Position numbers and translations under genes: made by a program. A stretch of 64,000 nucleotides of DNA from GCA-2706205 sp964215955 (GTDB lineage: Bacteria; Bdellovibrionota; Bacteriovoracia; Bacteriovoracales; Bacteriovoracaceae): the NCBI GenBank assembly GCA_964215955.1, contig CAXPDR010000003.1, forward strand, positions 27,790-91,789, written 5' to 3'. Below the pieces are notes generated by a model, which did not search any database, was not told the origin of the DNA, and saw only the letters and a program-made list of their open reading frames with translations. Below are positions 8,127-15,953 of the stretch, in pieces (the stretch's first letter is position 1; each line of letters starts with the position of its first letter).

Positions 8127-8720
8127 ATGAAATTGTTACTGTCTGGAGTAATGTTATTGGTAACGGCACAGTCATTGGCTTCTAATGTGGGTGAAAACTA
8201 CACTGAATGCCTTAACAGTGAACCGTTGTTAAGTGCAAAAGTGAAGGAACTCACGATTATTCAAGAGCATAAAATAGATTTGAATAAGTCTTACGACATA
8301 AATCTAGTTGAAGAGTTAGGAAATCATTATGGTGAAGATGTAGTTGTAAGTTTTAAATTTAAAGATGGAAATTTATATGTACCATATAATGGTGTGACAG
8401 AATATTATACAAATTATTATAGTGGTAGTGTTAAACTCAATTACGATATAGAACTTTTAAGTTCATCTAATTATTTAAATTCATTTCGCTGTGATTATAG
8501 TGTTAGTACTGATAATACGAATCAAGTTTCAAGGGCCGCAATCTATTTTAGAGCTAAGGACGAAAATTGCCCTGTTTATTCCATTAACTTAGAACAAGCT
8601 GAATTAGCAACACAGGCTTCATTTATATTTAATACTGCTGGTGTTCATGAGTTTACGGTAGGAGACTTGGCGGATGAACTTGGTGATAGTTTTACAGTTG
8701 TATCTAAGTGTGAGCTCTAA
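8127..8720 (+). CDS. Small exported protein of unknown function
   Basis: Two in-frame ATGs are possible (8112 and 8127). The second is chosen because GAAGAGG lies 7 bases before it and the signal peptide then starts MKLLLSGVMLLVTAQSLAS. The mature protein (about 180 residues) has four cysteines (ECLN, FRCDY, ENCPV, SKCEL), many tyrosines and beta-rich segments, which suggests a disulphide-bonded beta-sandwich in the periplasm or outside the cell. No family is recognised. Its upstream region resembles that of the gene at 9513. Confidence 0.72.
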   Translation: MKLLLSGVMLLVTAQSLASNVGENYTECLNSEPLLSAKVKELTIIQEHKIDLNKSYDINLVEELGNHYGEDVVVSFKFKDGNLYVPYNGVTEYYTNYYSGSVKLNYDIELLSSSNYLNSFRCDYSVSTDNTNQVSRAAIYFRAKDENCPVYSINLEQAELATQASFIFNTAGVHEFTVGDLADELGDSFTVVSKCEL

Positions 8721-8803
8721 TTATTTTTTCATTGTGATAAGGTATTATTAAAAACTTGTATGAAATTTAGCGAGGAAGTAAATAAAGTTATGGTAATAAT
8801 AAA

Positions 8804-9205
8804 CTAATCTGCTGATTGTCTGTCATAGTTTCTTAAACATACACCTTGAGCTTTCATCATTCCTAATTCTTCATAGTAGGGAATAAGGGCTTCATCACAT
8901 AAAAGATCAATCATGTATAAGTTTTTTAATTCAATTTTCATTTGTTCAATAAGTTTTTTACCAATACCTTTACCTTGGTAAGCAGGAAGAATTTCTAGCA
9001 GAGGGATATAGGCAGATAAAATACCATCAGATATACAATTTATAAATCCAATTAATTTATTATCCTCATATGCTAAGACTACTTTGTGACTACCATTTAA
9101 GATTTTTTTGAAAGATTCTACGCTCGGAGGATTAGGCCAGCCTACAAAAAAACCTGTTAACTCTAAGTCATTTAATACATTTTTGTCTGTTGTGTATTTT
9201 GTCAT
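8804..9205 (-). CDS. GNAT family N-acetyltransferase
   Basis: A 133-residue cytoplasmic protein. It has the acetyl-CoA loop in LEILPAYQGKGIGKKLIEQ (Q-x-x-G-x-G/A) and the following helix, then LLCDEALIPYYEELGMMK, the typical C-terminal GNAT helix-strand. It is close in form to YdfG/PhnO-like or aminoglycoside-type small acetyltransferases, but no substrate can be assigned. No strong ribosome site precedes the start, and both neighbours encode exported proteins, so it is probably a single-gene unit. Confidence 0.85.
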   Translation of the reverse strand: MTKYTTDKNVLNDLELTGFFVGWPNPPSVESFKKILNGSHKVVLAYEDNKLIGFINCISDGILSAYIPLLEILPAYQGKGIGKKLIEQMKIELKNLYMIDLLCDEALIPYYEELGMMKAQGVCLRNYDRQSAD

Positions 9206-9512
9206 AAACGTATTATGAGTGAGTTTTTATTAAATGTCATAAAAAAGCTTAATCCGAAGAATAGGTTTTTAGTGTAAGTTTAACGGTTTATATGTCGATA
9301 TATTTGCTAATTTAATGAAACCAAGGCCATGATTTATTTTCATTAGATTCTTTTTTAATTTCATGTTCATTTCTAATCGAAAATCAAAGTAACTGTATCA
9401 TTCGTTTACAATGGATTGTAATCCTTTCAAGAGAATTTATTGCGTTCATAATCTCTGACATAATGTGAATATAATTATGAAAAAACAACCAATAAAATAA
9501 ACGGAGACAATT
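9206..9512. other. Intergenic region with repeated upstream element
   Basis: No coding frame is convincing. It holds the second copy of the upstream repeat (9404-9431) and a TTGCGTTCATA motif (9439-9449) that recurs in closely similar form at 12182, 12358 and 14212, all non-coding. Confidence 0.45.
9404..9431. repeat. Upstream repeat, copy 2
   Basis: Matches 8018-8046 (GTTTACA, TTGTAAT and TTTCAAG blocks in identical spacing). It lies about 80 bases before the exported-protein gene at 9513. Confidence 0.5.
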
Positions 9513-9827
9513 ATGAAAAAATTAATCTTAGTACTTACTTTTTTTTGTTCTTTAAGTATTCAGGCTGACGATAGTTTTTTGAGAAAGAGTTTTGTTACTG
9601 AAAATGGAGAAGCTATTATTCAAAATGAAGCGGCTCAAGAAATATATGAAATGTTAGAAGACTCAGGTGCAATGAGAAGTTCCGATGTAAGATTATTAAG
9701 CTTAGGAGATGAGCTAAGAAGTACAAAAATCTATTCACCTAAATTAACATTCACCTGTGAAAAAGCAATATACTATACAAAATCTAATGATTCAGAGTCT
9801 TCTCCACACTTTAGCTGCTCTCTCTAA
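9513..9827 (+). CDS. Small exported protein of unknown function
   Basis: A 104-residue protein behind a clear CGGAGA site. Residues 1-18 are a signal peptide (MKKLILVLTFFCSLSIQA), cleaved before DDSF. The mature part of about 86 residues has two cysteines (FTCEKA, FSCSL at the C terminus) that may form a disulphide. It resembles no family I know. Its upstream region is partly a copy of that of the 8127 gene, although the proteins show no clear similarity. Confidence 0.7.
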   Translation: MKKLILVLTFFCSLSIQADDSFLRKSFVTENGEAIIQNEAAQEIYEMLEDSGAMRSSDVRLLSLGDELRSTKIYSPKLTFTCEKAIYYTKSNDSESSPHFSCSL

Positions 9828-9938
9828 AACACTAGATTTTAATTGAGAGCTTGTACGGCAACTCTCAGATATAAATAGAAAAAGAATTTATTAACAAAAC
9901 ATGATTTTAAATCATTACTAAAGTGAACGGAAAATATT

Positions 9939-10493
9939 ATGAAAAAAATTATTAGAACTATGTCATTACTTATTTGTATAAGCAGCATAGCAAATGCTGA
10001 AGTAACAAATGTTGAGTCTTTTACCAAGAAAAATAATCTAGTCCCATGCGATAAGGAAGAAATCCTCGAGGCTGAATTTTTAAGTTTCAATAAGGCTTTA
10101 CGAGACGCAAACAGGATAGGCAAAGATGAATACTATTTTACAACATTTTATTTTTCAGATGGTAGTGAATATGCTCAACCAAGTAGCCTTGAATGCTTTA
10201 TTCAAGACATAGACTGCAATACTATGCAACGAATTAGAAGTGTCGAAATTTCATCAAAAACTCTTTTTGAAATTATTAGAAATAATTCTGAAATAACGAA
10301 AGGCGTAAGAGGTTTTAGTTTACCGGGCTATGGACATGCAAGTGCTACAACAACGGTTGGCAATCTCGATATTGAGGTTGAAGCAGTGGCCGGAAAAAGT
10401 AGCAAACTCTCAAGAATAAGCGAAAATTTTAGTAGAAATTACTTCACTGATTTTGCTAGAAAGTACAACGCTACATTCTACTGCCGAAATTGA
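9939..10493 (+). CDS. Exported protein of unknown function
   Basis: A 184-residue protein with a signal peptide (MKKIIRTMSLLICISSIANA, cleavage before EVTN). The mature part contains four cysteines (VPCDKE, LECFIQ, IDCNTM, FYCRN) and an ASATTTVGNLDIEVEAVAG strand-rich segment. The ribosome site (GAACGGAA) is weak. It follows the 9513 gene in the same direction after 111 bases. No family is recognised; disulphide-bonded and periplasmic or secreted by inference. The long minus-strand frame over its start is a shadow. Confidence 0.7.
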   Translation: MKKIIRTMSLLICISSIANAEVTNVESFTKKNNLVPCDKEEILEAEFLSFNKALRDANRIGKDEYYFTTFYFSDGSEYAQPSSLECFIQDIDCNTMQRIRSVEISSKTLFEIIRNNSEITKGVRGFSLPGYGHASATTTVGNLDIEVEAVAGKSSKLSRISENFSRNYFTDFARKYNATFYCRN

Positions 10494-10629
10494 TCATAGT
10501 TATTACACTAGGTTTTAAATGAAAATTTATTATTGGTATAACTCTTGTGATGTCTATGGAGTCATTTATAGAAACTAAAAGAACTTATTTGTGCGAGAAA
10601 CCTATTAAAGAAATGGAGGATAGCTTTTT

Positions 10630-12159
10630 ATGAGAGCCCTAATTTTGACTCTTCTGGTTTTTTCTTTGAAAACCTCAGCAAATGATTTGATTGTTAAGGC
10701 CTGTAAAAGTCTTTTAGAGCCGATTCCTACAATCGAGGATATTCAAAGCTGTGTAGACAACTCAAGTCTTGTCGCTAATATTGGAACTAATCTGTTGTAT
10801 CGTCACAGGACCTCCGGAAATCATTTTGAAGTTAAAATTAAAAATAAAGGATTTGAGAGTGCAGCCATTGTACCTTCTGTTTTTGATGAACTTCATTTTA
10901 GTCAGGGGTTATCTTACAGTGGAGACTTGGAGAACACGCATTTTGTTTTTCGACCTAAGGCGGAAATTGTCAAGCCTAACGGATATACTATAATGTTCCG
11001 ATCCCCTTATGCTACAATAAGTTTAGCAAAAATAATTGAAGACTATATCTTCCCTTATTTATCGAGAGGTTTTAATGTGGTTTTACAACCACTTAGGGGA
11101 AGCTATTTAAACTCAGGTGTTCATCAGTACTACAATCTAGAAGCAGATATTGAAGATGCAAAAAATTTAATCAATTGGATTATAAAACAAAAGTGGAGTA
11201 ATGGTAAGGTGATACCAGCAGGTGCATCGTATGATGGTTATACTGCATTAGCAGCAGTTGCCTCTAATCATAGTGCAATTCCTTTTGCTATAAGTGCTTC
11301 GCCAATTGGACGAAATTTTTACACAAAAGACATTGGTTATTACTACAAAGGTTACAGCGTAACTGGAAGAGATGATACAGGTTCTGCGCTTCAGAATAAA
11401 TTTAACGTTATGAAATCTAGTACTCCATTTACTATTTTTCCATTGCTAGTAAATCAATATTTAGGAAGTGTCGTTGATGAAGTTAAAGTTAATAAAAAAG
11501 AAGATAAATTAATAAAGCTTATCAACGAGACAGACATTCCTATTTTCTTCTCTTTCGGAGTCCAAGATGACCACACAAGTTATGCAACAGCTTACTTGTT
11601 TGATCATTATCAAGGCCCCAAATATTTACTCGACCATGATATGGGGCATTCGGAAAAGCCCATTGCGCACTATTTGGACTTATTTTTAAGTGATAAACTG
11701 AAAACAATTGACGGTACTACGACTATCTTAAAAGAGCCTAACACCGAACTGCTTTTTAACGGGAAAAAAGTTGAGCACAGTCGGTATATAGGTGAAGCAG
11801 ATATAAATCCAGGTCGTTATCGAGGGCATTATGAAGTTGAAATCGAGTTTGAAAAAGTTACTGATGTTCATGCCAATGATGTAATTATAAGACTCATTCA
11901 AACTGGTGGAGGAACCTTATTTTCTAATGGTAAATCTTTTGAGATTCTAGGAAATGCTGGTATCTTCTCGCTCGAAACTGGTAAGAGTGTTTATAAAATC
12001 ACTGGTAATTTTGTTGATTTAGATGTTAGAGGTAGGGACCAAATTGAAGCAGATATAATACCTTATTTTAGCTCTGTTGATAAGCAATTGATTCCAAAGG
12101 TTAAAACGCTTAAACTCAAACTTTTAAAGCTGGACAGTGAATCGCAGCCAACTGAGTAA
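10630..12159 (+). CDS. Exported CocE/NonD-type hydrolase (peptidase S15 family)
   Basis: A 509-residue protein with a short signal peptide (cleaved near TSA-ND). The alpha/beta-hydrolase core of the X-Pro dipeptidyl-peptidase/cocaine-esterase family is visible: VVLQPLRGSYLNSG (the usual D-x-RG-x-G-x-S region), the nucleophile elbow GASYDG with S200, the acid loop GVQDDHTS (D313 or D314) and the catalytic histidine in DMGHSE (H340). The C-terminal 160 residues form the jelly-roll domain of the family. Such enzymes cleave acyl esters or peptides; for a predatory or saprophytic bacterium a role in digestion is plausible but inferred. A GGAGG site lies before the ATG. The substrate cannot be predicted. 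Confidence 0.85.
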   Translation: MRALILTLLVFSLKTSANDLIVKACKSLLEPIPTIEDIQSCVDNSSLVANIGTNLLYRHRTSGNHFEVKIKNKGFESAAIVPSVFDELHFSQGLSYSGDLENTHFVFRPKAEIVKPNGYTIMFRSPYATISLAKIIEDYIFPYLSRGFNVVLQPLRGSYLNSGVHQYYNLEADIEDAKNLINWIIKQKWSNGKVIPAGASYDGYTALAAVASNHSAIPFAISASPIGRNFYTKDIGYYYKGYSVTGRDDTGSALQNKFNVMKSSTPFTIFPLLVNQYLGSVVDEVKVNKKEDKLIKLINETDIPIFFSFGVQDDHTSYATAYLFDHYQGPKYLLDHDMGHSEKPIAHYLDLFLSDKLKTIDGTTTILKEPNTELLFNGKKVEHSRYIGEADINPGRYRGHYEVEIEFEKVTDVHANDVIIRLIQTGGGTLFSNGKSFEILGNAGIFSLETGKSVYKITGNFVDLDVRGRDQIEADIIPYFSSVDKQLIPKVKTLKLKLLKLDSESQPTE

Positions 12160-12210
12160 AAAACTTCTTAAATAGATTTACTTACGTTCATATATCTAAG
12201 GTTTTTTTTA
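12157..12210 (-). terminator. Decayed copy of the tRNA terminator
   Basis: The arms AAAAAACTTCTTA and TAAGGTTTTTTT enclose a loop with TTTACTTACGTTCATATAT. The same layout with a perfect 12-bp stem and the same loop motif stands beyond the tRNA gene (14197-14246). Here the stem has mismatches, so it is a degenerate duplicate. Confidence 0.5.
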
Positions 12211-12213
12211 CCT

Positions 12214-12406
12214 GATGGTCCATTCAGTTGCTTACGCGAACTTTACTTCCTCTGTTGTAACTTATTAATATAATTCTGGTTTTTTGTAACGAAGGCTATT
12301 TTCCTCAGAGATATTCACCCATATTCTTTGAACTGATTTAATAAGTTTTCAACGAGTTGCGTTCATGCTGAAATATAGTGAGGAAACAACTTTGGTTATG
12401 GTTATG
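12214..12406. repeat. Imperfect direct repeat of about 195 bp, copy A
   Basis: Shares long blocks with 12999-13194, among them CCATTCAGTTGCTTACGCGA, TATTAATATAATTCTGGTTT, TTTTCCTCAG, AGTTTTCAA and TTTGGTTATGGTTATG, in the same order and spacing. It fills most of the 322-base gap before the exported-protein gene at 12482; no coding frame is seen in it. Confidence 0.8.
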
Positions 12407-12481
12407 TCAGAAGTAGTTTTTGTTCTTGATCTTTAAAAATTAAAAATATTTAATAAAGTAAATTTAATAGGAGCTTATTCA

Positions 12482-12940
12482 ATGAGAGTATTTTGTTTAT
12501 TGATTTCACTTTTAGTATGTACTTTTTCTTATGCTGAAACTGTAAGTTTAAGAGTTTTTACAACAGTGACTAAAGGGCCAATGTTGCCAATTGGATGTGC
12601 CTCTGTATCTGCGTCTTTAGGAAACTTGGGAGATGTTCTTGGTGATGAACTTATAAATATTCAGATGAATAATAATGTTGGAGAGTTTAGTCGAAAAATT
12701 AAAACATCGAATGGTGATGTTTCTTACTCTCTTGTTGTGAGAAGAGACCCTGAGATGGATTATGATATGAGCCTCAGCGCTTATCTAAAAGTTAATAATA
12801 AAGTAGAGAGATCAATGACTTTCAATTTTAATAAAAGGAATGAACTAGAGTTCCCATATACAAGGCTATCAAAGTTCCTTGGTGTAAATGGTCCCTACTG
12901 TGAGACTGCTGTTTTTGTAGTGACTCCAATGTCATATTAA
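12482..12940 (+). CDS. Small exported protein of unknown function
   Basis: A 152-residue protein behind a good AGGAG site. Signal peptide MRVFCLLISLLVCTFSYA, cleaved before ETVS. The mature part is strand-rich with two cysteines (IGCASV and PYCETA), suggesting a single disulphide and a beta-sandwich. No family is recognised. The upstream region (copy A of the 195-bp repeat) is shared with the exported-protein gene at 13311, so the two may be expressed alike. Confidence 0.7.
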   Translation: MRVFCLLISLLVCTFSYAETVSLRVFTTVTKGPMLPIGCASVSASLGNLGDVLGDELINIQMNNNVGEFSRKIKTSNGDVSYSLVVRRDPEMDYDMSLSAYLKVNNKVERSMTFNFNKRNELEFPYTRLSKFLGVNGPYCETAVFVVTPMSY

Positions 12941-12970
12941 TTATCTATAAATTTAAATATTTAGAAATAA

Positions 12971-12998
12971 AAAAGCCTTCAATCAAGAAGGCTTTTTT
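12971..12998 (+). terminator. Rho-independent terminator
   Basis: AAAAGCCTTC / GAAGGCTTTT stem, 6-base loop and six Ts, 30 bases after the exported-protein gene. A near-identical copy lies at 13807-13836. The symmetric A/T flanks allow activity in both directions. Confidence 0.85.
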
Positions 12999-13194
12999 GA
13001 TGGTGGTCCATTCAGTTGCTTACGCGAACTTTTCTTCCTCACTCATAAGCTATTAATATAATTCTGGTTTTTTGTAATGAAGGTTATTTTCCTCAGTGAT
13101 ATACGTCTGAATACTTTGAGTTGTTGAAATGAGTTTTCAATAACTTAAGAAGTGTCATTTTTACTGTGAGGAAAAACTTTTGGTTATGGTTATG
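12999..13194. repeat. Imperfect direct repeat of about 195 bp, copy B
   Basis: Second copy of 12214-12406. It begins right after the terminator at 12971-12998 and ends about 115 bases before the gene at 13311. The 370-base gap 12941-13310 otherwise holds no recognisable gene. Confidence 0.8.
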
Positions 13195-13310
13195 CTATTG
13201 ATTGGGACTCCAAGAATACAGAAAATTTAGTCAACTTTAAATGTTCTTTCAGATTTGACTAGCTCTCACCTCTGTAATAGGCTTCTTTTATTGTAGCTTC
13301 AGGAGAAAAA

Positions 13311-13694
13311 ATGAAATTAGTCATACTTTTCGTATTAACATCGTTTTCAACATTATCGTTTGCTTCTTTATTTTGTGAAAGAGACTTTAGAGGAAAAAAG
13401 TCGTTTGAACTTCTAATTGAACGTTTTCCAAGAGTTGGCGAAGTTTATAATTTTACTTTTAAACTTTTATCAGAGGAAGGATCGCATTTAGAAACAGTTT
13501 CGACAGATGTAAATATAAGAGACTTACGAAATGTTTTTGGTGGGGCTCTTGCACTTGAGCTTACTAATTTTTCCAATCCTCTTTTTTCTTCTGATGAGCT
13601 TAAGCTAGAATTTTCTCCAATTAACTCTTTTTATAAAAGAAATCAAGTTGAGATTGATGGTGTAACTTATCATGGATCTTGTTTTTGGAAATAA
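13311..13694 (+). CDS. Small exported protein of unknown function
   Basis: A 127-residue protein behind CAGGAGA. Signal peptide of about 18 residues (ends FSTLSFA), mature part beginning SLFCERDF. It has two cysteines, one near each end (LFCERD and GSCFWK), which may join the termini, and several aromatic strands. No family is recognised and it does not look like the 12482 product in sequence, although both sit behind copies of the same repeat. Confidence 0.68.
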   Translation: MKLVILFVLTSFSTLSFASLFCERDFRGKKSFELLIERFPRVGEVYNFTFKLLSEEGSHLETVSTDVNIRDLRNVFGGALALELTNFSNPLFSSDELKLEFSPINSFYKRNQVEIDGVTYHGSCFWK

Positions 13695-13806
13695 AGCAAT
13701 AAGTTAAACTAACTAAGAAATAATCCCAGCTCGGACAACAGTTTTTATTAAAATACATCATTATTTGAATTCAAATCCTTTATTAGCAATTGGACATTCT
13801 TAAAAT

Positions 13807-13836
13807 AAAAAAGTCTTCAATTAAGAAGGCTTTTTT
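13807..13836 (+). terminator. Rho-independent terminator, second copy
   Basis: AAAAAAGTCTTC pairs with GAAGGCTTTTTT (one G-T pair) around AATTAA. It is nearly identical to 12971-12998 and lies 112 bases after the exported-protein gene. Confidence 0.8.
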
Positions 13837-13839
13837 GTG

Positions 13840-14185
13840 TAACCAAGTGGGCATTTGTTCGCCTAAAGGTTATCTGGTGGAGCATACACTTGGAAGCGAA
13901 TAGCTTTCAAGTAGATGGTTAGGGCGAAGACCAGCGAGCCCGTATCTTTATAAGGTGAAATTAGAATTGATTTAGATTGTGAGGGGACAAGACTTGGATC
14001 CTTCGATTTTCGCATCCAGCTCAAATCTGCGTAGCCTCACCTCACAAAAGCTGTCGTTCGCATATGGTAAGAAATTGGCATGAAAAGAAAGCTTTGCTTT
14101 CTTTGGCTGATAGATCGAGTGACAAAACTTAGTAATATTAGAAGATTGGTAAAAACTCGATCTATTCCTTCAAGTCTTGCTTAAA
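13840..14185. other. Structured, GC-richer non-coding segment between terminator and tRNA
   Basis: This stretch is visibly richer in G and C than its surroundings and carries several stems: CTTGGAAGC/GCTTTCAAG (13889-13911), a TTGTGAGG...CCTCACAA pair enclosing a GGAT...ATCC hairpin (about 13976-14055), and GAAAGC/GCTTTC near 14087-14102. A start-less minus-strand frame of about 70 codons is also present but lacks a start codon or ribosome site. It does not match tmRNA, RNase P or 6S RNA by conserved motifs. It could be an unassigned RNA gene or the relic of an inserted element. Confidence 0.4.
13875..13888. repeat. 14-base copy of the tRNA 3' end
   Basis: TGGTGGAGCATACA is identical to 14249-14262, the 3' end of the CAU tRNA gene including CCA. 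The direct orientation and 374-base separation are like the attL/attR remnants of an element that integrated into a tRNA, but no integrase is present. Confidence 0.45.
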
Positions 14186-14196
14186 TCTGGGCAATA

Positions 14197-14246
14197 AAAA
14201 ACCTCTTAAATATATTCACTTGCGTTCATATACCTAAGAGGTTTTT
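14197..14246 (-). terminator. Terminator of the tRNA gene
   Basis: A perfect 12-bp stem (AAAAACCTCTTA, 14197-14208, with TAAGAGGTTTTT, 14235-14246) and a 26-base loop; on the minus strand it is followed by a T-run. It begins two bases beyond the encoded CCA. Confidence 0.85.
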
Positions 14247-14248
14247 AA

Positions 14249-14325
14249 TGGTGGAGCATACAAGACTTGAACTTGTGACCACCCGGTTATGAGCCGGGGG
14301 CTCTAACCAACTGAGCTAATGCTCC
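14249..14325 (-). tRNA. tRNA with CAU anticodon (Met elongator or Ile2)
   Basis: A full cloverleaf on the minus strand: acceptor GGAGCAT/ATGCTCC, discriminator A, encoded CCA, D-arm TAGCTCAGTTGGTTAGAGC, anticodon stem CCCGG/CCGGG with loop CTCATAA (anticodon CAT at 14289-14291), and T-arm ACAAG-TTCAAGT-CTTGT. CAU is shared by elongator Met and by the Ile2 tRNA whose C34 is changed to lysidine. The TTCAAGT T-loop and TTAGCTCAG recall Ile2, but this is not decisive. Confidence 0.93.
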
Positions 14326-14439
14326 ATTAGTAGTTAGGTCATCTATATTACATAAGTAATTTCAGTTTGAAAATCGGAAAAATTTCAATTTCTAGCACTT
14401 TATGGTAGATATTGGGCAAAATTACTAAAAGAAGGACCT

Positions 14440-15231
14440 ATGGAATTCTATAAATATTCTGGATCGGGAAACGATTTTATCTTTATTGATAACAGAGAAG
14501 GAAAATTTCGCATAAAGCCAACTCAGATTGCCACATGGTGTAAAAGACGTGAAGGTATTGGTGCAGATGGTGTTATCACCATTGGAGCATCGAAAGAGCA
14601 TGATTTTGAGATGAGAATCTTTAATGCTGATGGCTCGGAAGCTGAAATGTGTGGAAATGGAGCTCGTTGCTCGGTTCATTTTGCTTATAATTTTTTAAAA
14701 ATTAAATCGGATAAAGCTTTTACTTTTGAAACCATGAATGGAGTTTATGCTGGTGAGGTTGTGGATGCTAATGAAGTAAAAGTTAAAATGACTGAACTTT
14801 ATGATGTGGATTCCATTAATATTAAAGATCTTAGTGGTAAAAGGGCCATGTATTTAAATACAGGTGTTCCTCATGCTGTTATTCAAGTTGCTTCTGCTGA
14901 GGATGTAAATATAAAAAATATTGGCTCTGCTATTAGAAATGATGTTCGTTTTCCAAATGGTACGAATGTTGATTTTTTTGAAGTTATCGATGAGAAATCC
15001 CAGACTATAAAACTACGTGTTTATGAAAGGGGAGTAGAAGATGAAACCCTTTGCTGTGGAACTGGAGTAATGGCCACAGCTGTAAGCTGCGCTAAATTCT
15101 TTAACTGGGAAGGAACCATTAATGTTTATGCTAAAGGTGGTTTTTTAAAAGCTATTGTGGATAAAGATTTCAAAGATCTCTACTTTCAAGGTGAAGTTCA
15201 TATGATCTATAAAGGTTCATTAGATTTATAA
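14440..15231 (+). CDS. dapF: Diaminopimelate epimerase
   Basis: Converts LL- to meso-diaminopimelate for lysine and peptidoglycan synthesis in the cytoplasm. The 263-residue length fits the family. N-terminal SGSGNDFIFIDN and GIGADGV are typical; the two catalytic cysteines are C71 in EMCGNGARC and C206 in CCGTG, one in each of the two homologous lobes, with GTNVDFFE and RVYERGVEDET in between. AAGAAGGA precedes the ATG. The tlyA gene follows after only 3 bases, so the two form an operon. Confidence 0.97.
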   Translation: MEFYKYSGSGNDFIFIDNREGKFRIKPTQIATWCKRREGIGADGVITIGASKEHDFEMRIFNADGSEAEMCGNGARCSVHFAYNFLKIKSDKAFTFETMNGVYAGEVVDANEVKVKMTELYDVDSINIKDLSGKRAMYLNTGVPHAVIQVASAEDVNIKNIGSAIRNDVRFPNGTNVDFFEVIDEKSQTIKLRVYERGVEDETLCCGTGVMATAVSCAKFFNWEGTINVYAKGGFLKAIVDKDFKDLYFQGEVHMIYKGSLDL

Positions 15232-15234
15232 TTC

Positions 15235-15951
15235 ATGAGTGAAAGAATAGATAAATTAATGGTGGATGCAGCTTTAGTTAAAACTAGATCTCAGGCCCGT
15301 ATGTTGATTAAGCAAGGTGATGTTACGTACAACGGATCTCCTGTTAAAAAGCCAGGACAGCTTGTTGATGATTCATCTCTTATTGAAATAAAAGCGGATC
15401 AGCTTTTTGTAAGTCGAGGAGCTTATAAACTCGTTAAGGCCATTCAAGAGTTTGATTTGGATCTTAAGGATAAAATAGTAGCGGACTGTGGTGCTAGTAC
15501 AGGAGGTTTTACTCAAGTAGCCTTAGAAAATGGCGCTTCGCGGGTTTATGCTATTGATGTAGGTCATGATCAATTGAGCCCCATGCTTAAAGATGACTCT
15601 CGAGTTATTAATATGGAAGGGATAAACTTGAAATTCGAATTTGAACTTCCAGAGAAAGTTGATTTTTGCGTTTGTGATATCTCATTTATCTCTATTACAA
15701 AGGTCATTCAAACAATTTTCTCATTGTTAAAGGATGGTGGAAAAGCCATCGTTTTAATTAAGCCTCAGTTTGAAGCCGGCAGTGAAAGAATTTCTAGAGG
15801 TGGACTTGTAAAATCTGAATATCAATCGGAGATTTTAGCAGAAGTGAAGACTTGGTTTAAATTAAACAACTATAAAATTGAAAAACTCTGTGAATCCCCA
15901 ATCTTAGGCAAGACAGGAAACACAGAGTTTTTAGCTCTTATATCAAAATAA
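15235..15951 (+). CDS. tlyA: TlyA-family rRNA 2'-O-methyltransferase (S4 + FtsJ-like domains)
   Basis: A 238-residue protein. Residues 1-60 are an S4 RNA-binding domain (RIDKLMVDAALVKTRSQARM, IKQGDVTYNG). Residues 61-238 are a Rossmann methyltransferase: SRGAYKL with catalytic K65, SAM loop DCGASTGGFT (84-93), D148 in VCDISFISI, and K176 in IKPQFE. Known TlyA proteins methylate cytidines in 16S and/or 23S rRNA, which influences capreomycin sensitivity. It begins 3 bases after the dapF stop and lacks a strong ribosome site, so translation is probably coupled. Confidence 0.95.
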   Translation: MSERIDKLMVDAALVKTRSQARMLIKQGDVTYNGSPVKKPGQLVDDSSLIEIKADQLFVSRGAYKLVKAIQEFDLDLKDKIVADCGASTGGFTQVALENGASRVYAIDVGHDQLSPMLKDDSRVINMEGINLKFEFELPEKVDFCVCDISFISITKVIQTIFSLLKDGGKAIVLIKPQFEAGSERISRGGLVKSEYQSEILAEVKTWFKLNNYKIEKLCESPILGKTGNTEFLALISK

Positions 15952-15953
15952 AA

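Noticed and set aside
9839..10123. Minus-strand frame of 94 codons over the start of the 9939 gene
   Set aside because: The plus-strand gene has a signal peptide and normal composition; the minus frame has no ribosome site and is Phe/Leu/Ile-rich as an antisense artefact.
14077..14098. TTGGCATG followed by TTGC as a second sigma-54 promoter
   Set aside because: The GG-to-GC spacing is far longer than 10 bases, so the elements cannot form a -24/-12 pair.
13965..14182. Minus-strand open frame of about 70 codons
   Set aside because: It has no start codon or ribosome site and lies within a structured region; it was not called as a gene.
13840..14325. Idea of a tmRNA gene because of the CCACCA-like 3' end at 13875
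   Set aside because: No GGGGCTGA-like 5' end, no T-arm beside that 3' end, and no tag reading frame ending in ALAA was found.
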